The position numbers and the translations under genes are program-made. Below, in pieces: positions 43,791 to 53,560 of a DNA stretch of 64,000 nt; the stretch's first letter is position 1; each line of letters begins with the position of its first letter. The notes beneath the pieces were generated by a model. The model made no database searches, was not told the DNA's origin, and worked only from the letters and a program-made list of their open reading frames with translations. This DNA is from Desulfobacteraceae bacterium (GTDB taxonomy: Bacteria; Desulfobacterota; Desulfobacteria; Desulfobacterales; UBA5852), in contig JABZFP010000007.1 of the NCBI GenBank assembly GCA_014237395.1, positions 253,680 through 317,679 on the forward strand, given 5' to 3'.

Positions 43791-46733
43791 ATGGAGCGGC
43801 CAAAAAACGTCTTAGCCAGCATGGTGGCATTGATCTTGATCTTTTCAGGCTTGGTTGGTCTATTCTCCGGTCTGCCGACGGCCTATGCGGCCGGTAGTGG
43901 ATCAATAAGGGCTGCAGGCGACAGCGGGGATAGTGGCAATCGTGGAGAGATGCCACCTGTGCCCTCCTCAACGGACTGGCCGCAAGCGCAATCTGATTTA
44001 CGGCCGGACCCGCAGGCGCTGTTCGGGCGTCTGAGCAATGGATTTCGCTACGTGCTATTGCCTAATCCCAAACCAATAGATCGCACCAGCATGCATCTTG
44101 TCGTGCAGGCCGGCTCTCTTCAAGAGGCGGAGAACGAGCGTGGCATTGCCCATTTCTTGGAACATATGCTGTTTAACGGGTCCACGCATTTCCCTCCCGG
44201 CGAACTCGTCAAGTATTTTCAGAAAATCGGCATGCAGTTCGGTCCGGATGCCAATGCTCATACCGGTTTTTACGAAACCGTTTACGATATCAACTTGCCG
44301 GTATCGGACCGCCAAAGTCTGCGTGAAGCGCTTCAGGTCATGCAGGATTACGCCGAGGGGGCATTGCTGCTTCCGTCCGAGATCGAGCGCGAACGCGGTG
44401 TCATTTTAGCCGAGAAGCGCGCCCGTGACTCGGCGGATTACCGTGCCTATGTGGCATCCTTGGCATTCGAGTTGGCCGGGACGCGTTATCCCGATCGTCT
44501 TCCGATTGGGAGCGAAACAGTTATACGGTCAGCAGACCGGTCCGTTTTCAAGGCGTTTTACGACGCCTGGTATCGACCGGACAATATGATTCTGGTCATG
44601 GTTGGTGATTTTGATCCGGCGCTTGCCTTTGAACTGGTTGAAGCACAGTTCCTGCAAATGGAAGCCCGTGCGCCTGCCCGGGAAAACCTGGCCACGGGGC
44701 AGGTTAAGCATGAAAAATTGAAGACCTTCTATCATCACGAAAAAGAACTCGGCAGCACGTCTGTCACCGTGCAGGTTTTGACGCATGATGCGCATGCGAT
44801 CGATACGGCAGACTTTCAGCGCCGGCAGATTGAAGAACAGCTGGCCAATCAAATCCTTCGTAATCGCTTGAACCGCGCCCTCAATCAAGCCGGATCCCCC
44901 ATTACGGACGTGAGCGCCGGTAGCGGCATTTTTCTGCGTCAGACCCGTTATGGGTATATCAGCGCTGACTGTCAGCCGGAAAATTGGCGTGATGCCCTGA
45001 CGCTGATCGAGCAAACGCTTCGGCAGGCCTTGCAATATGGTTTTGACGAAGAGGAACTCGAACGGGTCAAGCAAGATTATCGCGCCGGATTGGAGCAGGC
45101 CGCGGCACAGGCAGGCACTCGCGACAGCAGCACATTGGCTCGTAACCTCATCCGATCCGTGTTGGACGACCGCGTTTTCCGTTCTCCGGAGCAAGAAAAG
45201 CTTTTTGCCGAACCGGTGATTGCGGCCGCGACAACCCAAACGCTGCAAGATCGATTGCGTCACATTTGGGCGGTATCGCATCGTCTCGTGCTGGTGACCG
45301 GCAATGCGGCCATCGTATCCCCCTCCGCAACACCGGAAGACCAGATCGCCGCTGTGTTCAACCAGTCGCAGGCAACGCCCGTTTCGCCTCCGGTTAAAGT
45401 GCAGCGCGCGGCCTTCCCCTATTTGCCGCCGCCGTCGCAAGAGGGAAGGATTGCCGCTCAGCAGGAGCAGGCGGATATCGGTGTGTCGGTGGTTCAATTT
45501 GAAAATGACATCCGACTGAGTTTCAAAGCAACAAATTTCACTGCCGATGAAATTAAATTCGTACTTTCGTTTGGCGAGGGCACCGCCGGTGTTCCGGCCG
45601 GCAAATCCGCCCTGGCGACACTGGCCGATGACGTGGTCAACGAAAGCGGGCTCGGCCAGCTGGACAAGGAGGCCTTGGCACAGGCCTTGGCAGGGAAAAA
45701 GACGGATATTCATTTTGGTGTCAGAGACGATCGGTTCACCCTCGAAGGCAGCTCGACACCCGATGAAATCGAGCTCGTGTTCCAATTGCTTTTGGCCTAT
45801 ATCGTCGATCCCGTTTTTCGGGAAGATGCCTGGCAGTTGGTGCTGAACCGATACCAGCAGACGTATCGAGCGCTGCAGCAATCGGTCGATGGTGTCCTGA
45901 ATCTTTACGGGTGGCGCTTTCTAAGCGGAAATGATCCGCGATTTAGTCTGCCATCGCCGGAGGCGTTTGAAGGCTTGTCGGTGACAGATATCGAAAACTG
46001 GGTTGTCCCCGCGCTGCGCCAAGGCGCTATGGAACTTGCCATCGTGGGTGATGTGGACCGCGATACCGTTGTCCGCATGGCAGCGCGCTACCTTGGCAGC
46101 CTGCCCGGAAAACGGGCCGAGCCCATCAAACCCGAAAACCGAACGGGGCCGGTGTTCCCCGCCGCCCGTCAGATGAATGTTGACGTCATCTCCCAGATCG
46201 AAAAAGCACAACTGGTCATGGCATTCCCAACCGATGACATGTGGGATATCGGGCAAACCCGCCGGTTGAACATTCTGGCGGAAATTGTGTCCGAGCGTCT
46301 GCGGTTGCGCATTCGCGAAAAGCTTGGCGCGGCCTATTCCCCAGGGGCATTCAGCCATCCCAGTCGCGCCTACAAGGGCTATGGGCTTTTTATCATTTAT
46401 ATCCCACTGGCGCCGAAACTGGTGGATACCGTCCAGACCGAGGTGGAAGCCATTATTCGGGACATCCGGCAAGACGGCGTTTCTCCCGAAGAATTGCAAC
46501 GGGCTCTGGAGCCAACCTTGACCGGGATCAAGGATCGCTTCCGTGAAAACGGATATTGGTTGAATACGGTTCTGGCCGGTGCGTCTTTCCAGCCTGTCCA
46601 ACTGGACTGGTGCAGGACCATTATCGCCGATTATACCAGCATTCGTGCGGACGATATCGAACAGTTGGCGCGGCGCTATCTTGATTTATCCAAGCGTGCC
46701 GTTATCCGCGCGCGCTCCGCCGGTGGCACCTGA
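43791..46733 (+). CDS. secreted M16-family zinc peptidase (insulinase/pitrilysin type)
   Basis: A 980-residue periplasmic protease. Signal peptide at residues 8-33 (hydrophobic stretch ending PTAYAA). The active M16 domain has the inverted zinc motif HFLEH at residues 121-125 (GIAHFLEHMLFNGST), with the third ligand Glu further on in VILAEKRARD. Inactive M16-like domains follow, including the C-terminal one with LRIREKLGAAYSPGAFSHPS. ATG 43791 has AAAGG six bases upstream. Such single-chain four-domain enzymes degrade peptides in the periplasm (PtrA-like). Followed by the cytochrome c maturation genes after 238 bases. Confidence 0.88.
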   Translation: MERPKNVLASMVALILIFSGLVGLFSGLPTAYAAGSGSIRAAGDSGDSGNRGEMPPVPSSTDWPQAQSDLRPDPQALFGRLSNGFRYVLLPNPKPIDRTSMHLVVQAGSLQEAENERGIAHFLEHMLFNGSTHFPPGELVKYFQKIGMQFGPDANAHTGFYETVYDINLPVSDRQSLREALQVMQDYAEGALLLPSEIERERGVILAEKRARDSADYRAYVASLAFELAGTRYPDRLPIGSETVIRSADRSVFKAFYDAWYRPDNMILVMVGDFDPALAFELVEAQFLQMEARAPARENLATGQVKHEKLKTFYHHEKELGSTSVTVQVLTHDAHAIDTADFQRRQIEEQLANQILRNRLNRALNQAGSPITDVSAGSGIFLRQTRYGYISADCQPENWRDALTLIEQTLRQALQYGFDEEELERVKQDYRAGLEQAAAQAGTRDSSTLARNLIRSVLDDRVFRSPEQEKLFAEPVIAAATTQTLQDRLRHIWAVSHRLVLVTGNAAIVSPSATPEDQIAAVFNQSQATPVSPPVKVQRAAFPYLPPPSQEGRIAAQQEQADIGVSVVQFENDIRLSFKATNFTADEIKFVLSFGEGTAGVPAGKSALATLADDVVNESGLGQLDKEALAQALAGKKTDIHFGVRDDRFTLEGSSTPDEIELVFQLLLAYIVDPVFREDAWQLVLNRYQQTYRALQQSVDGVLNLYGWRFLSGNDPRFSLPSPEAFEGLSVTDIENWVVPALRQGAMELAIVGDVDRDTVVRMAARYLGSLPGKRAEPIKPENRTGPVFPAARQMNVDVISQIEKAQLVMAFPTDDMWDIGQTRRLNILAEIVSERLRLRIREKLGAAYSPGAFSHPSRAYKGYGLFIIYIPLAPKLVDTVQTEVEAIIRDIRQDGVSPEELQRALEPTLTGIKDRFRENGYWLNTVLAGASFQPVQLDWCRTIIADYTSIRADDIEQLARRYLDLSKRAVIRARSAGGT

Positions 46734-46971
46734 CCGGGGGTTTTATCCGGCCACCATGCCCGCAGGGGTGAGCCTGACCTTAGTCAATGGGCGTGGGTAG
46801 GTACTTTGACGATGGGGGCACGAACATCAAGCGATTATTTGTTTGTATTCGTGCCATCCCATGCGCGCGTGTTTTTGGCGCTGTTTTCCGCTCGGCAGCG
46901 ATGCATATTGCCTGACAAGGACGGTCATGATATGGAAACCCGAATCTTTTTTCGTATGGAAAGGACGTCAG

Positions 46972-48402
46972 ATGCGTGAAACAGAAGTCTCAGGTGGTAT
47001 ATGGGATGCCATCTGGGCATTTTTTGCCTCGGTGCGATTGACCATTCTATTGCTGCTTTCCCTGGCGGGAACATCGATCATCGGCACCTTTATCCCCCAG
47101 AACAAGCAACCGATGGAATACTTGCAGGCTTTTGGTGAATTCGGCTACCGATTGCTGTCGGCGCTTGATTTTTTTGATATGTATCGCTCCTGGTGGTTTC
47201 GCCTGCTGATCATTCTCCTAGTGTTGAACATTATCATTTGTTCGATCGAACGGCTCGCATCCATTCGTAAAATTCTTTTCGTCAAAACCCCCCATTTTCG
47301 ACGCAGCCGCTTTCAGAAAAGTCGGAATCGAATTTCATTTGATGACGACCGCAGTCCTGAAAAATTGCAGACCCTTTTCCTTCCGGTCCTAAAACAAAAG
47401 TTTGCTTATACGCATCAGGAGGCAAGCGACGGGGGATTTTGGCTTTTTGCTGAAAAATGGCGCTGGACGCGCATCGGCGTTTATATTGTCCATCTGAGCG
47501 TCGTCATTTTATTGTTGGGGAGTCTCGTCGGTTCCCTTTTTGGATTTGAAGGGTTTGTGAATATCCCCGAGAACGAGACGGTCGATTCCATTTTTCTGCG
47601 TCAGACCGGCCAGGCCTTCCCGCTGCCTTTCGCGATCCGCTGTGATGATTTCGACGTCAGCTTCTACGACAACGGTGCCCCGAAAGAATTCCGCTCCAGT
47701 CTCACCATATTGGAGGGTGACCAAATTGTTTTGCAGAAGGATATCATCGTGAATGATCCCCTGCGCTATCGCGGCATAAATCTGTTCCAATCCAGCTACG
47801 GCAAAATGGCGCCTGAAGACGGGCATGACCACACCGAGCCCCCTGAGGAAGTGGAATTGAAAATTACCGAAAAGGCGACGGGCCAATCCTTTACCCAGAA
47901 GGCGGCGATCGGACAGCGGTTTGACTTGCCGGATGGTTCCGGCCAGGTGTTGATTGCCGGTTTTCAGGAGGCGATGCAGTTCGGAGGGCAAAACCTGGGG
48001 CCGGGTCTGATCGTCGAGGTGATGTCAACGGAAGGCGAGAAAACGGAAGTTCTTTTACCTCTGCATTTCCCCAATTTCGATAAGATGCGGGGCGGGACGC
48101 TCATCTTCACCGTTCTCGGACAGAAACAGCGGGCGTTTACACCCGACGAAAAGGCCGATCGCTACTATACCGGCCTCCAGGTGACCCGAGATCCCGGTGT
48201 GCCGGTGGTCTATACCGGGTTTGTGGGCATGATCATCGGCTTCATGATTACCTTTTTCATGTCGCATCAAACCGTGTGTGTCGAAATAACGGCCCGGGGC
48301 GGCCGGACCCACGTGGCCGTGGCGGGCATTGCCGATCGCAACAAGCTTGGCATGGAAAGAAGGACGGCGCAGCTGGCGGAACGGCTTAAATCCCTGTCGT
48401 GA
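46972..48402 (+). CDS. resB: cytochrome c biogenesis protein ResB (System II)
   Basis: A 476-residue membrane protein with three N-terminal membrane segments (about 20-40, 65-90, 155-180), a large periplasmic domain (about 190-430) and a last segment near 430-450. WDAIWAFFASVRLTILLLLSLAG and GTFIPQNKQP at the start, then NDPLRYRGINLFQSSYG, are ResB/Ccs1 signatures. With CcsA it brings haem to the periplasm and keeps apocytochrome cysteines reduced. GAAAGGA precedes ATG 46972; the longer frame from 46843 adds non-conserved residues. It is 76 bases from ccsA and upstream of the multihaem QrcA gene. Confidence 0.9.
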   Translation: MRETEVSGGIWDAIWAFFASVRLTILLLLSLAGTSIIGTFIPQNKQPMEYLQAFGEFGYRLLSALDFFDMYRSWWFRLLIILLVLNIIICSIERLASIRKILFVKTPHFRRSRFQKSRNRISFDDDRSPEKLQTLFLPVLKQKFAYTHQEASDGGFWLFAEKWRWTRIGVYIVHLSVVILLLGSLVGSLFGFEGFVNIPENETVDSIFLRQTGQAFPLPFAIRCDDFDVSFYDNGAPKEFRSSLTILEGDQIVLQKDIIVNDPLRYRGINLFQSSYGKMAPEDGHDHTEPPEEVELKITEKATGQSFTQKAAIGQRFDLPDGSGQVLIAGFQEAMQFGGQNLGPGLIVEVMSTEGEKTEVLLPLHFPNFDKMRGGTLIFTVLGQKQRAFTPDEKADRYYTGLQVTRDPGVPVVYTGFVGMIIGFMITFFMSHQTVCVEITARGGRTHVAVAGIADRNKLGMERRTAQLAERLKSLS

Positions 48403-48478
48403 ATATCTCGCGGCCGCTGAAAAAGCATCGGCGCGTTTTCCTTTCACCCTATCGACCCTAATATAATAAGGATATACC

Positions 48479-49306
48479 ATGAGCAGTTCACATATACTCT
48501 CGATCGTCACCTTCATCTATGGACTGGCCTTTTTTTTGTACCTCTTTGAATTGGTCTTCAAAAAAGAAACCGCCGGGCGCATGGCAACCGCGGTGGCTAT
48601 CCTGGGGTTTACCGGGAATTCGGCGGGTATCATTTTGCGCTGGGTGGAGTCCTATCGTATGGGGATCGGTCATGCCCCGTTGTCGAACCTATATGAATCA
48701 CTTGTTTTTTTCGCATGGTGCATCATCCTGCTGCACCTGTTTATCGAGTGGCGCTATCGCAATCGAATTATCGGCCTGATCGGATCGCTGCTGGCTGTCA
48801 GCGCGCTGGCATACGCATCGCTCAAACCCGACCAGATTCAGCCCCTGATTCCGGCACTCAAAAGCAACTGGCTGATTGCCCATGTGTTTACGTGTTTCAT
48901 CGGATACGCTTCTTTTGCCATTGCGTTTGGCATCAGCCTCCTGTACCTGCTGCGCCGTATCGGGGGGCCCGCCATCCTGGAACGGCTGCCTTCCGACAGC
49001 TTGATGGATGAATTGACCCATCAACTGGTTATGTTCGGGTTCCTGTTCCTGTCGGCGGGCATCATCAGCGGCGCCGTTTGGGCCAATTCCGCCTGGGGAC
49101 GTTACTGGGGCTGGGATCCCAAAGAAACATGGTCGCTGGTCACATGGTTCGTTTACGCTACGCTGCTGCACGCACGGTTTATGCGCGGGTGGCGCGGCAA
49201 TCGGATTGCAGTACTGTCAATCGCCGGTTTTCTGGCGGTTTTATTCACTTATTTTGGTGTCAATTATTTACCCGGGTTGCACAGTTATGGGGCCATGGGA
49301 CAGTGA
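48479..49306 (+). CDS. ccsA: cytochrome c synthase subunit CcsA/ResC
   Basis: Haem-handling partner of ResB in System II maturation. The 275-residue membrane protein has about eight hydrophobic segments and the periplasmic tryptophan-rich WWD-type motif WGRYWGWDPKETWSLVTWFVYA at about 204-225. His residues in external loops (LFIEW, HSYG) fit haem ligation. Genes for Ccm System I are not in the window. Confidence 0.92.
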   Translation: MSSSHILSIVTFIYGLAFFLYLFELVFKKETAGRMATAVAILGFTGNSAGIILRWVESYRMGIGHAPLSNLYESLVFFAWCIILLHLFIEWRYRNRIIGLIGSLLAVSALAYASLKPDQIQPLIPALKSNWLIAHVFTCFIGYASFAIAFGISLLYLLRRIGGPAILERLPSDSLMDELTHQLVMFGFLFLSAGIISGAVWANSAWGRYWGWDPKETWSLVTWFVYATLLHARFMRGWRGNRIAVLSIAGFLAVLFTYFGVNYLPGLHSYGAMGQ

Positions 49307-49671
49307 TTTTAACTTGACATTTCAGCCGGTGACAGGGTAAAAAAAGCAAATTTTAGCTGGAAATCAAGGTATTGAAGGCTGCCCGGTCTTGAGCAGGGCT
49401 GCCGGGACAAAAACCGTCCACCCTTTTGATCCGAGTGGCGTGGATGGTTTTCTTTGTAGGAGAGCTGAGAACAAGCGATATCCGAATAGATTTTGGTAAC
49501 AGGTGATAGAGGTACGATACGGTGGGGAGGATCCCTGATCTTGGTGGCCGACGGTAGATGGAATGCTGAAAATGGTTTTGCGACAATGCATCATTAAAGC
49601 GTTTCTCTCCGAAGACAGGCTTGCCGATTGAAGGGATTTTTTATTCTGTTCAGCAGCCAGACGGAGTTTCC
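49307..49671. other. upstream region of the qrc operon
   Basis: 365 bases without a gene. TTGACA occurs at 49314-49319 directly after the ccsA stop, but the -10 at proper spacing (GTAAAA) is poor. No terminator with a T run is seen, so read-through from ccsA into qrcA is possible. Confidence 0.4.
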
Positions 49672-50349
49672 ATGAGTAATACAGACGACACCAAACAAGT
49701 TGCAGTGGATGATCGGGATAGGGTGCCGAACGCCAGTGAAACGGGCGGTCCAATCATTCTTTTTTTTATGATAGGATTCGTTTTAAGTCTCGTCGTGGGG
49801 TGGGTTGTTTTCCCCAAGCTGTTGTATTCGCAGAAAAAACAGCCTATTGATTTCAACCATGTCCAACATATGGAACTGGTCGACGAGGGATGCGAAAGCT
49901 GCCATTTTTTCCGTGAAGACGGTAGCTTTTCCGGTGCACCGACCCTTGCCCAATGCATCGACTGCCACGAAGAAGTCCAGGGCGACACGCCGAACGAAAT
50001 CAAGTTTGTCGAAGCTTACGTTCAGAAAGATCGGGAAGTCCCTTGGCTGGTCTACTCCAAACAGCCGCAATGTGTTTATTTCTCCCACGTGGCCCATGTC
50101 AAAATGGGGAATATGGATTGTGTCACCTGTCATGGGCACATTGGTGAATCCACGGAACTTCCGATCTACGAGCAGAATCGCATTTCCCTATACAGCCGTA
50201 ATATCTGGGGCAAGAACATCGGTGGTTTTAAAAAGAACACCTGGGATCGGATGAAGATGGATGACTGCGCTGAATGCCATGTGAGAGAGGGTGTTCGTCA
50301 GGCAAGTGTGCAGACGGGCAAAGGCGGTTGCTTCGTCTGTCACAAATAA
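49672..50349 (+). CDS. qrcA: QrcA, membrane-anchored multihaem cytochrome c of menaquinone reductase
   Basis: A 225-residue cytochrome that accepts electrons from periplasmic cytochrome c3 and passes them into Qrc. One N-terminal membrane segment (about 25-48) is followed by five CxxCH haem sites: CESCH, CIDCH, CVTCH, CAECH and CFVCH. An extra Cys/His-rich stretch (CVYFSHVAHV) lies between the second and third. Qrc of Desulfovibrio is described with six haems in this subunit, so the count here is worth checking. GGAG sits five bases before ATG 49672. First gene of qrcABCD. Confidence 0.9.
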   Translation: MSNTDDTKQVAVDDRDRVPNASETGGPIILFFMIGFVLSLVVGWVVFPKLLYSQKKQPIDFNHVQHMELVDEGCESCHFFREDGSFSGAPTLAQCIDCHEEVQGDTPNEIKFVEAYVQKDREVPWLVYSKQPQCVYFSHVAHVKMGNMDCVTCHGHIGESTELPIYEQNRISLYSRNIWGKNIGGFKKNTWDRMKMDDCAECHVREGVRQASVQTGKGGCFVCHK

Positions 50350-50401
50350 GCGGCTCAAGGACGATTTGAGGGGATTCCAGAAAGAGACGAGGGGTATGTC
50401 G

Positions 50402-52627
50402 ATGAAAATAGACCGAAGAAGCTTTTTAGCGATGAGCGTCGGTGGTGCCGTGGGAACGGCCCTGACGCCGCTGCCCTGGAAAATACAAGACGACCTGGCC
50501 ATCTGGACCCAGATGTGGCCGTGGACGCCGTTCCCGCCCGATGGCGAAAACACCTATGTCAATTCGGTCAGCACGCTCTGTGGGGGCGGTTGTGGGATCA
50601 CCGTGCGCAAGGTCGGGGAGCGGGCCGTTAAAATCGAGGGCCGGGAAGACTATCCCACCAATCAGGGCGGCATTTGCAACCTCTGCGCTTCCGGGCTTCA
50701 GATGTTATACGGTCCAACCCGTATCCCCTACCCGATGAAACGGCTTGGCGAACGCGGCGCGAACCAGTGGGTGCGGTTGTCCTGGGAAGAGGCCATTTCG
50801 ATGGTGGCGGAGCAACTGGGGGAAATCCGGCAGGCCGGACAACCGGAAACGGTGGCGTGCCTTTCCACCCGTCCCTATGGCTCCATGCCGGCTCTGTTAA
50901 AACGGTTTATGACGGCGTACGGATCGCCCAATTTCATGACCACGCCATCGATGATGGACGCCTATGACATGACGCTGAAGCGGATGCATGGCGTGGACGG
51001 GCGGATGGGCTTCGACCTTGAAAACGCCGACTATGTTCTCAGCTTTGGCAGCGGCCTTATTGAGGGCTGGGGCAACACGGTTCACATGATCCGGATCAAC
51101 AGCAAATGGAAGGACACGAACGCGGTCCTTAAGCAGATCGAACCGCGTCTGTCCAACACGGCCGCCAAAGCCGATCAGTGGATACCCATTTTGCCGGGAA
51201 CCGAAGGGATCCTGGCGCTCGGCATCGGCTATGTGATCATCAAAGAATCCCTCTATGATTATGACTTCGTGAATAATTTTTCTGCCGGTTTTGACGAATT
51301 CCGTCGTGCCGTCCTGAGTGGGTACAGCCCGGGCAATGTGTCCAAACAGACCGGCGTCGATCAATCGACCATCGTCGCTTTGGCCCGCGAATTTGCGCGT
51401 GCTCGGCGGCCGCTCGCCCTTTGCGGCCGTGGTCAGGGAACAGTGCCGGGTGGTTTTGGCGAATACGTTGCGGTGCATGCCCTGAATGCCTTGGTGGGCA
51501 ATATCAATCGCCCGGGAGGCGCCTGGGCCATGCCGCGGCCGGAGATGGACGGCTGGTTGGAACCGGTTCTGGATGCTCCGGCGGAAGCCGGTCTGGCCAA
51601 GCCCCGCCTTGACGGTGCCGGAAGCGCCGCTTTCCCGTTTGCGGGACAGCTTTTCAACCGTGTCCCAGTTGCTTTGAAGGCCGGCGAGCCCTATCCCTGC
51701 CAGGCCTTGCTGGTTTACGACGCCAACCCGCTTTTCAGCATGCCCGGGAGCGGAATGGTGCGCGAGGCTTTACAGCAAATTCCGTTTATCCTCAGTTTTG
51801 CCTCCCATATGGACGAGACCGCCATGATGGCGGATATCATTCTTCCCAATTTGTCCCACCTGGAGCGATGGGAGGATGTCCCGGTGACGGAAGGATTTCA
51901 TCGTCCGATGCTTGGGCTGGCCCAACCGGTTGTCGACCCGCAGTTTGACACGCTGCATGCCGGCGACACCCTCCTGCAATTGGCCGCAGCGCTGGGGGGA
52001 ACCGTAGCCGCTTCCCTCCCATGGGAGAACTATGAAGCCTGTTTGAAGGAGGCCCTTTCGCCGCGTTGGGCTGAGCTTGAAGACCGTGGCTATTGGATCG
52101 ATGAAAACTTCACACCGGATGACTGGTCCCTGGCCTTTCCGACCGTCTCCGGAAAGTTCGACTTTGCGGTTTCCGGAGCCGATCTCAAGACGCTATTTGC
52201 CATGACCGCGCCGCAAGGCGACGACGGCAGCTACAATCTGAAACTGATCCCCTACGATTCGGTCCGGATTGCCAATGGCGCCGTAGGTTCGCCGCCTTTT
52301 TTGATCAAGATCGTCTCCGACAAGGTCTTGAAAGGCAAAACGGTTTTGGTCGAGGTGAACCCGGAGACAGCACGTGCCGCCGGTTTTGGCGAAGGCGACC
52401 AAGCGGTTTTGAAAACACCCCTGGGGGATGCCGCGGTGCGTGTGCATTTGTCCGATGGATTGATGCCGGGCCTGGTCGCAATGCCGCGGGGGCTCGGACA
52501 TACGGCCTATGACCGATATCTTGCTCAAAAAGGCGTCAACGCCAATGATTTGATTGGATCCGTCGAAGACACGGCCTCCGGCCTTGACGCGACCTGGGGT
52601 ATTCTTGCATCTCTGGTGAAAGCCTAA
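50402..52627 (+). CDS. qrcB: QrcB, molybdopterin-oxidoreductase-like subunit
   Basis: A 741-residue periplasmic subunit of the Qrc complex with a twin-arginine signal (DRRSFLAMSVGG at residues 4-15). An iron-sulfur site at about 50-95 reads CGGGCGITV then GGICNLCASG. The fold is that of DMSO-reductase family catalytic subunits (QPETVACLSTRPYGSMPALLK, LPNLSHLERWEDVPVTEG), but in Qrc this subunit is reported to lack molybdenum cofactor and to serve electron transfer. ATG 50402 is chosen because GAGGGG lies seven bases upstream; ATG 50396 is only one base away from it. Follows qrcA by 52 bases. Confidence 0.9.
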   Translation: MKIDRRSFLAMSVGGAVGTALTPLPWKIQDDLAIWTQMWPWTPFPPDGENTYVNSVSTLCGGGCGITVRKVGERAVKIEGREDYPTNQGGICNLCASGLQMLYGPTRIPYPMKRLGERGANQWVRLSWEEAISMVAEQLGEIRQAGQPETVACLSTRPYGSMPALLKRFMTAYGSPNFMTTPSMMDAYDMTLKRMHGVDGRMGFDLENADYVLSFGSGLIEGWGNTVHMIRINSKWKDTNAVLKQIEPRLSNTAAKADQWIPILPGTEGILALGIGYVIIKESLYDYDFVNNFSAGFDEFRRAVLSGYSPGNVSKQTGVDQSTIVALAREFARARRPLALCGRGQGTVPGGFGEYVAVHALNALVGNINRPGGAWAMPRPEMDGWLEPVLDAPAEAGLAKPRLDGAGSAAFPFAGQLFNRVPVALKAGEPYPCQALLVYDANPLFSMPGSGMVREALQQIPFILSFASHMDETAMMADIILPNLSHLERWEDVPVTEGFHRPMLGLAQPVVDPQFDTLHAGDTLLQLAAALGGTVAASLPWENYEACLKEALSPRWAELEDRGYWIDENFTPDDWSLAFPTVSGKFDFAVSGADLKTLFAMTAPQGDDGSYNLKLIPYDSVRIANGAVGSPPFLIKIVSDKVLKGKTVLVEVNPETARAAGFGEGDQAVLKTPLGDAAVRVHLSDGLMPGLVAMPRGLGHTAYDRYLAQKGVNANDLIGSVEDTASGLDATWGILASLVKA

Positions 52628-52647
52628 TTCAACAGTACGAGGTTCTG

Positions 52648-53466
52648 ATGAAACACTCTGGCAATTTCGGTAAGCCCAAACGTTATGGCATGGTCATCGA
52701 CCTGGACAAATGTACCGGTTGCGGTGCCTGCATGGTGGCCTGCATGGCCGAAAACAACGTTCCCTTCAAAGAGGATGAGTCCAAAAAACTGGACAGCATC
52801 TCCTGGTTGCAGGTTTATCGCTTGACCAACGGCAAACCCTATCCTGATGCCGAGGTCTGTTATCTTCCCCGTCCCTGCCAGCATTGTGCCGGCAAGCATG
52901 AAGGCCATTCGCCCTGCGTATCGGTTTGCCCGGCCACGGCCACGGATTATGATCAACAGACCGGAATCGTCAGCCAGATTTATACCCGCTGCTTTGGCTG
53001 CCGTTACTGTATGGGGGCCTGCCCGTATCACGCCCGCCATTTCAACTGGTGGGATCCGGTATGGCCAAAGGGGATGGAAAAATACCTGAATCCTGATGTT
53101 TCCGCTCGGATGCGCGGCATTGTCGAAAAATGCAATTTTTGTTTCCAGCGGTATCAGAAAGCCACCGAGAAAGCCCATGCGGAAGGGCGGCGAGACCTGG
53201 AAGAAAATGAATATCAAACGGCCTGCACCCAGGCTTGCCCTGCGGGAGCGATTATTTTCGGGGACTTGAACAATCCGAAACATGCGGTTCACCAGATTGC
53301 CAAACCGAATCTAAAAAAAGGTGGACAGCCCCAGAACCCTAAGGCATTCAGACTGTTGGAAGAGCTTGAGACCAATACAAAGGTATATTATCTATCCAGC
53401 AAACAATGGGTCCAGGATGCTATCCATAAACCGCATTTGCTGGACCAAAAGGAGGCGCATCACTAA
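52648..53466 (+). CDS. qrcC: QrcC, iron-sulfur subunit
   Basis: A 272-residue periplasmic-facing subunit with ferredoxin-type cluster motifs as in PsrB/DmsB: CTGCGACMVAC (residues 22-32), CQHC...CVSVCP (about 77-95), CFGCRYCMGACP (about 115-126) and CNFC...CTQACP (about 160-200), enough for three to four 4Fe-4S clusters. No signal peptide of its own, so it probably travels with the Tat-exported QrcB. Starts 20 bases after qrcB. Confidence 0.92.
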   Translation: MKHSGNFGKPKRYGMVIDLDKCTGCGACMVACMAENNVPFKEDESKKLDSISWLQVYRLTNGKPYPDAEVCYLPRPCQHCAGKHEGHSPCVSVCPATATDYDQQTGIVSQIYTRCFGCRYCMGACPYHARHFNWWDPVWPKGMEKYLNPDVSARMRGIVEKCNFCFQRYQKATEKAHAEGRRDLEENEYQTACTQACPAGAIIFGDLNNPKHAVHQIAKPNLKKGGQPQNPKAFRLLEELETNTKVYYLSSKQWVQDAIHKPHLLDQKEAHH

Positions 53467-53560
53467 GTGATCGCCCGCTAAGCGGAAAAAGCATACAGGG
53501 CTGGTTGGCTGGACCCGGCCCCTTCCATCAATTGACAGCTTTTTTAGGAGCATTGGTTTT

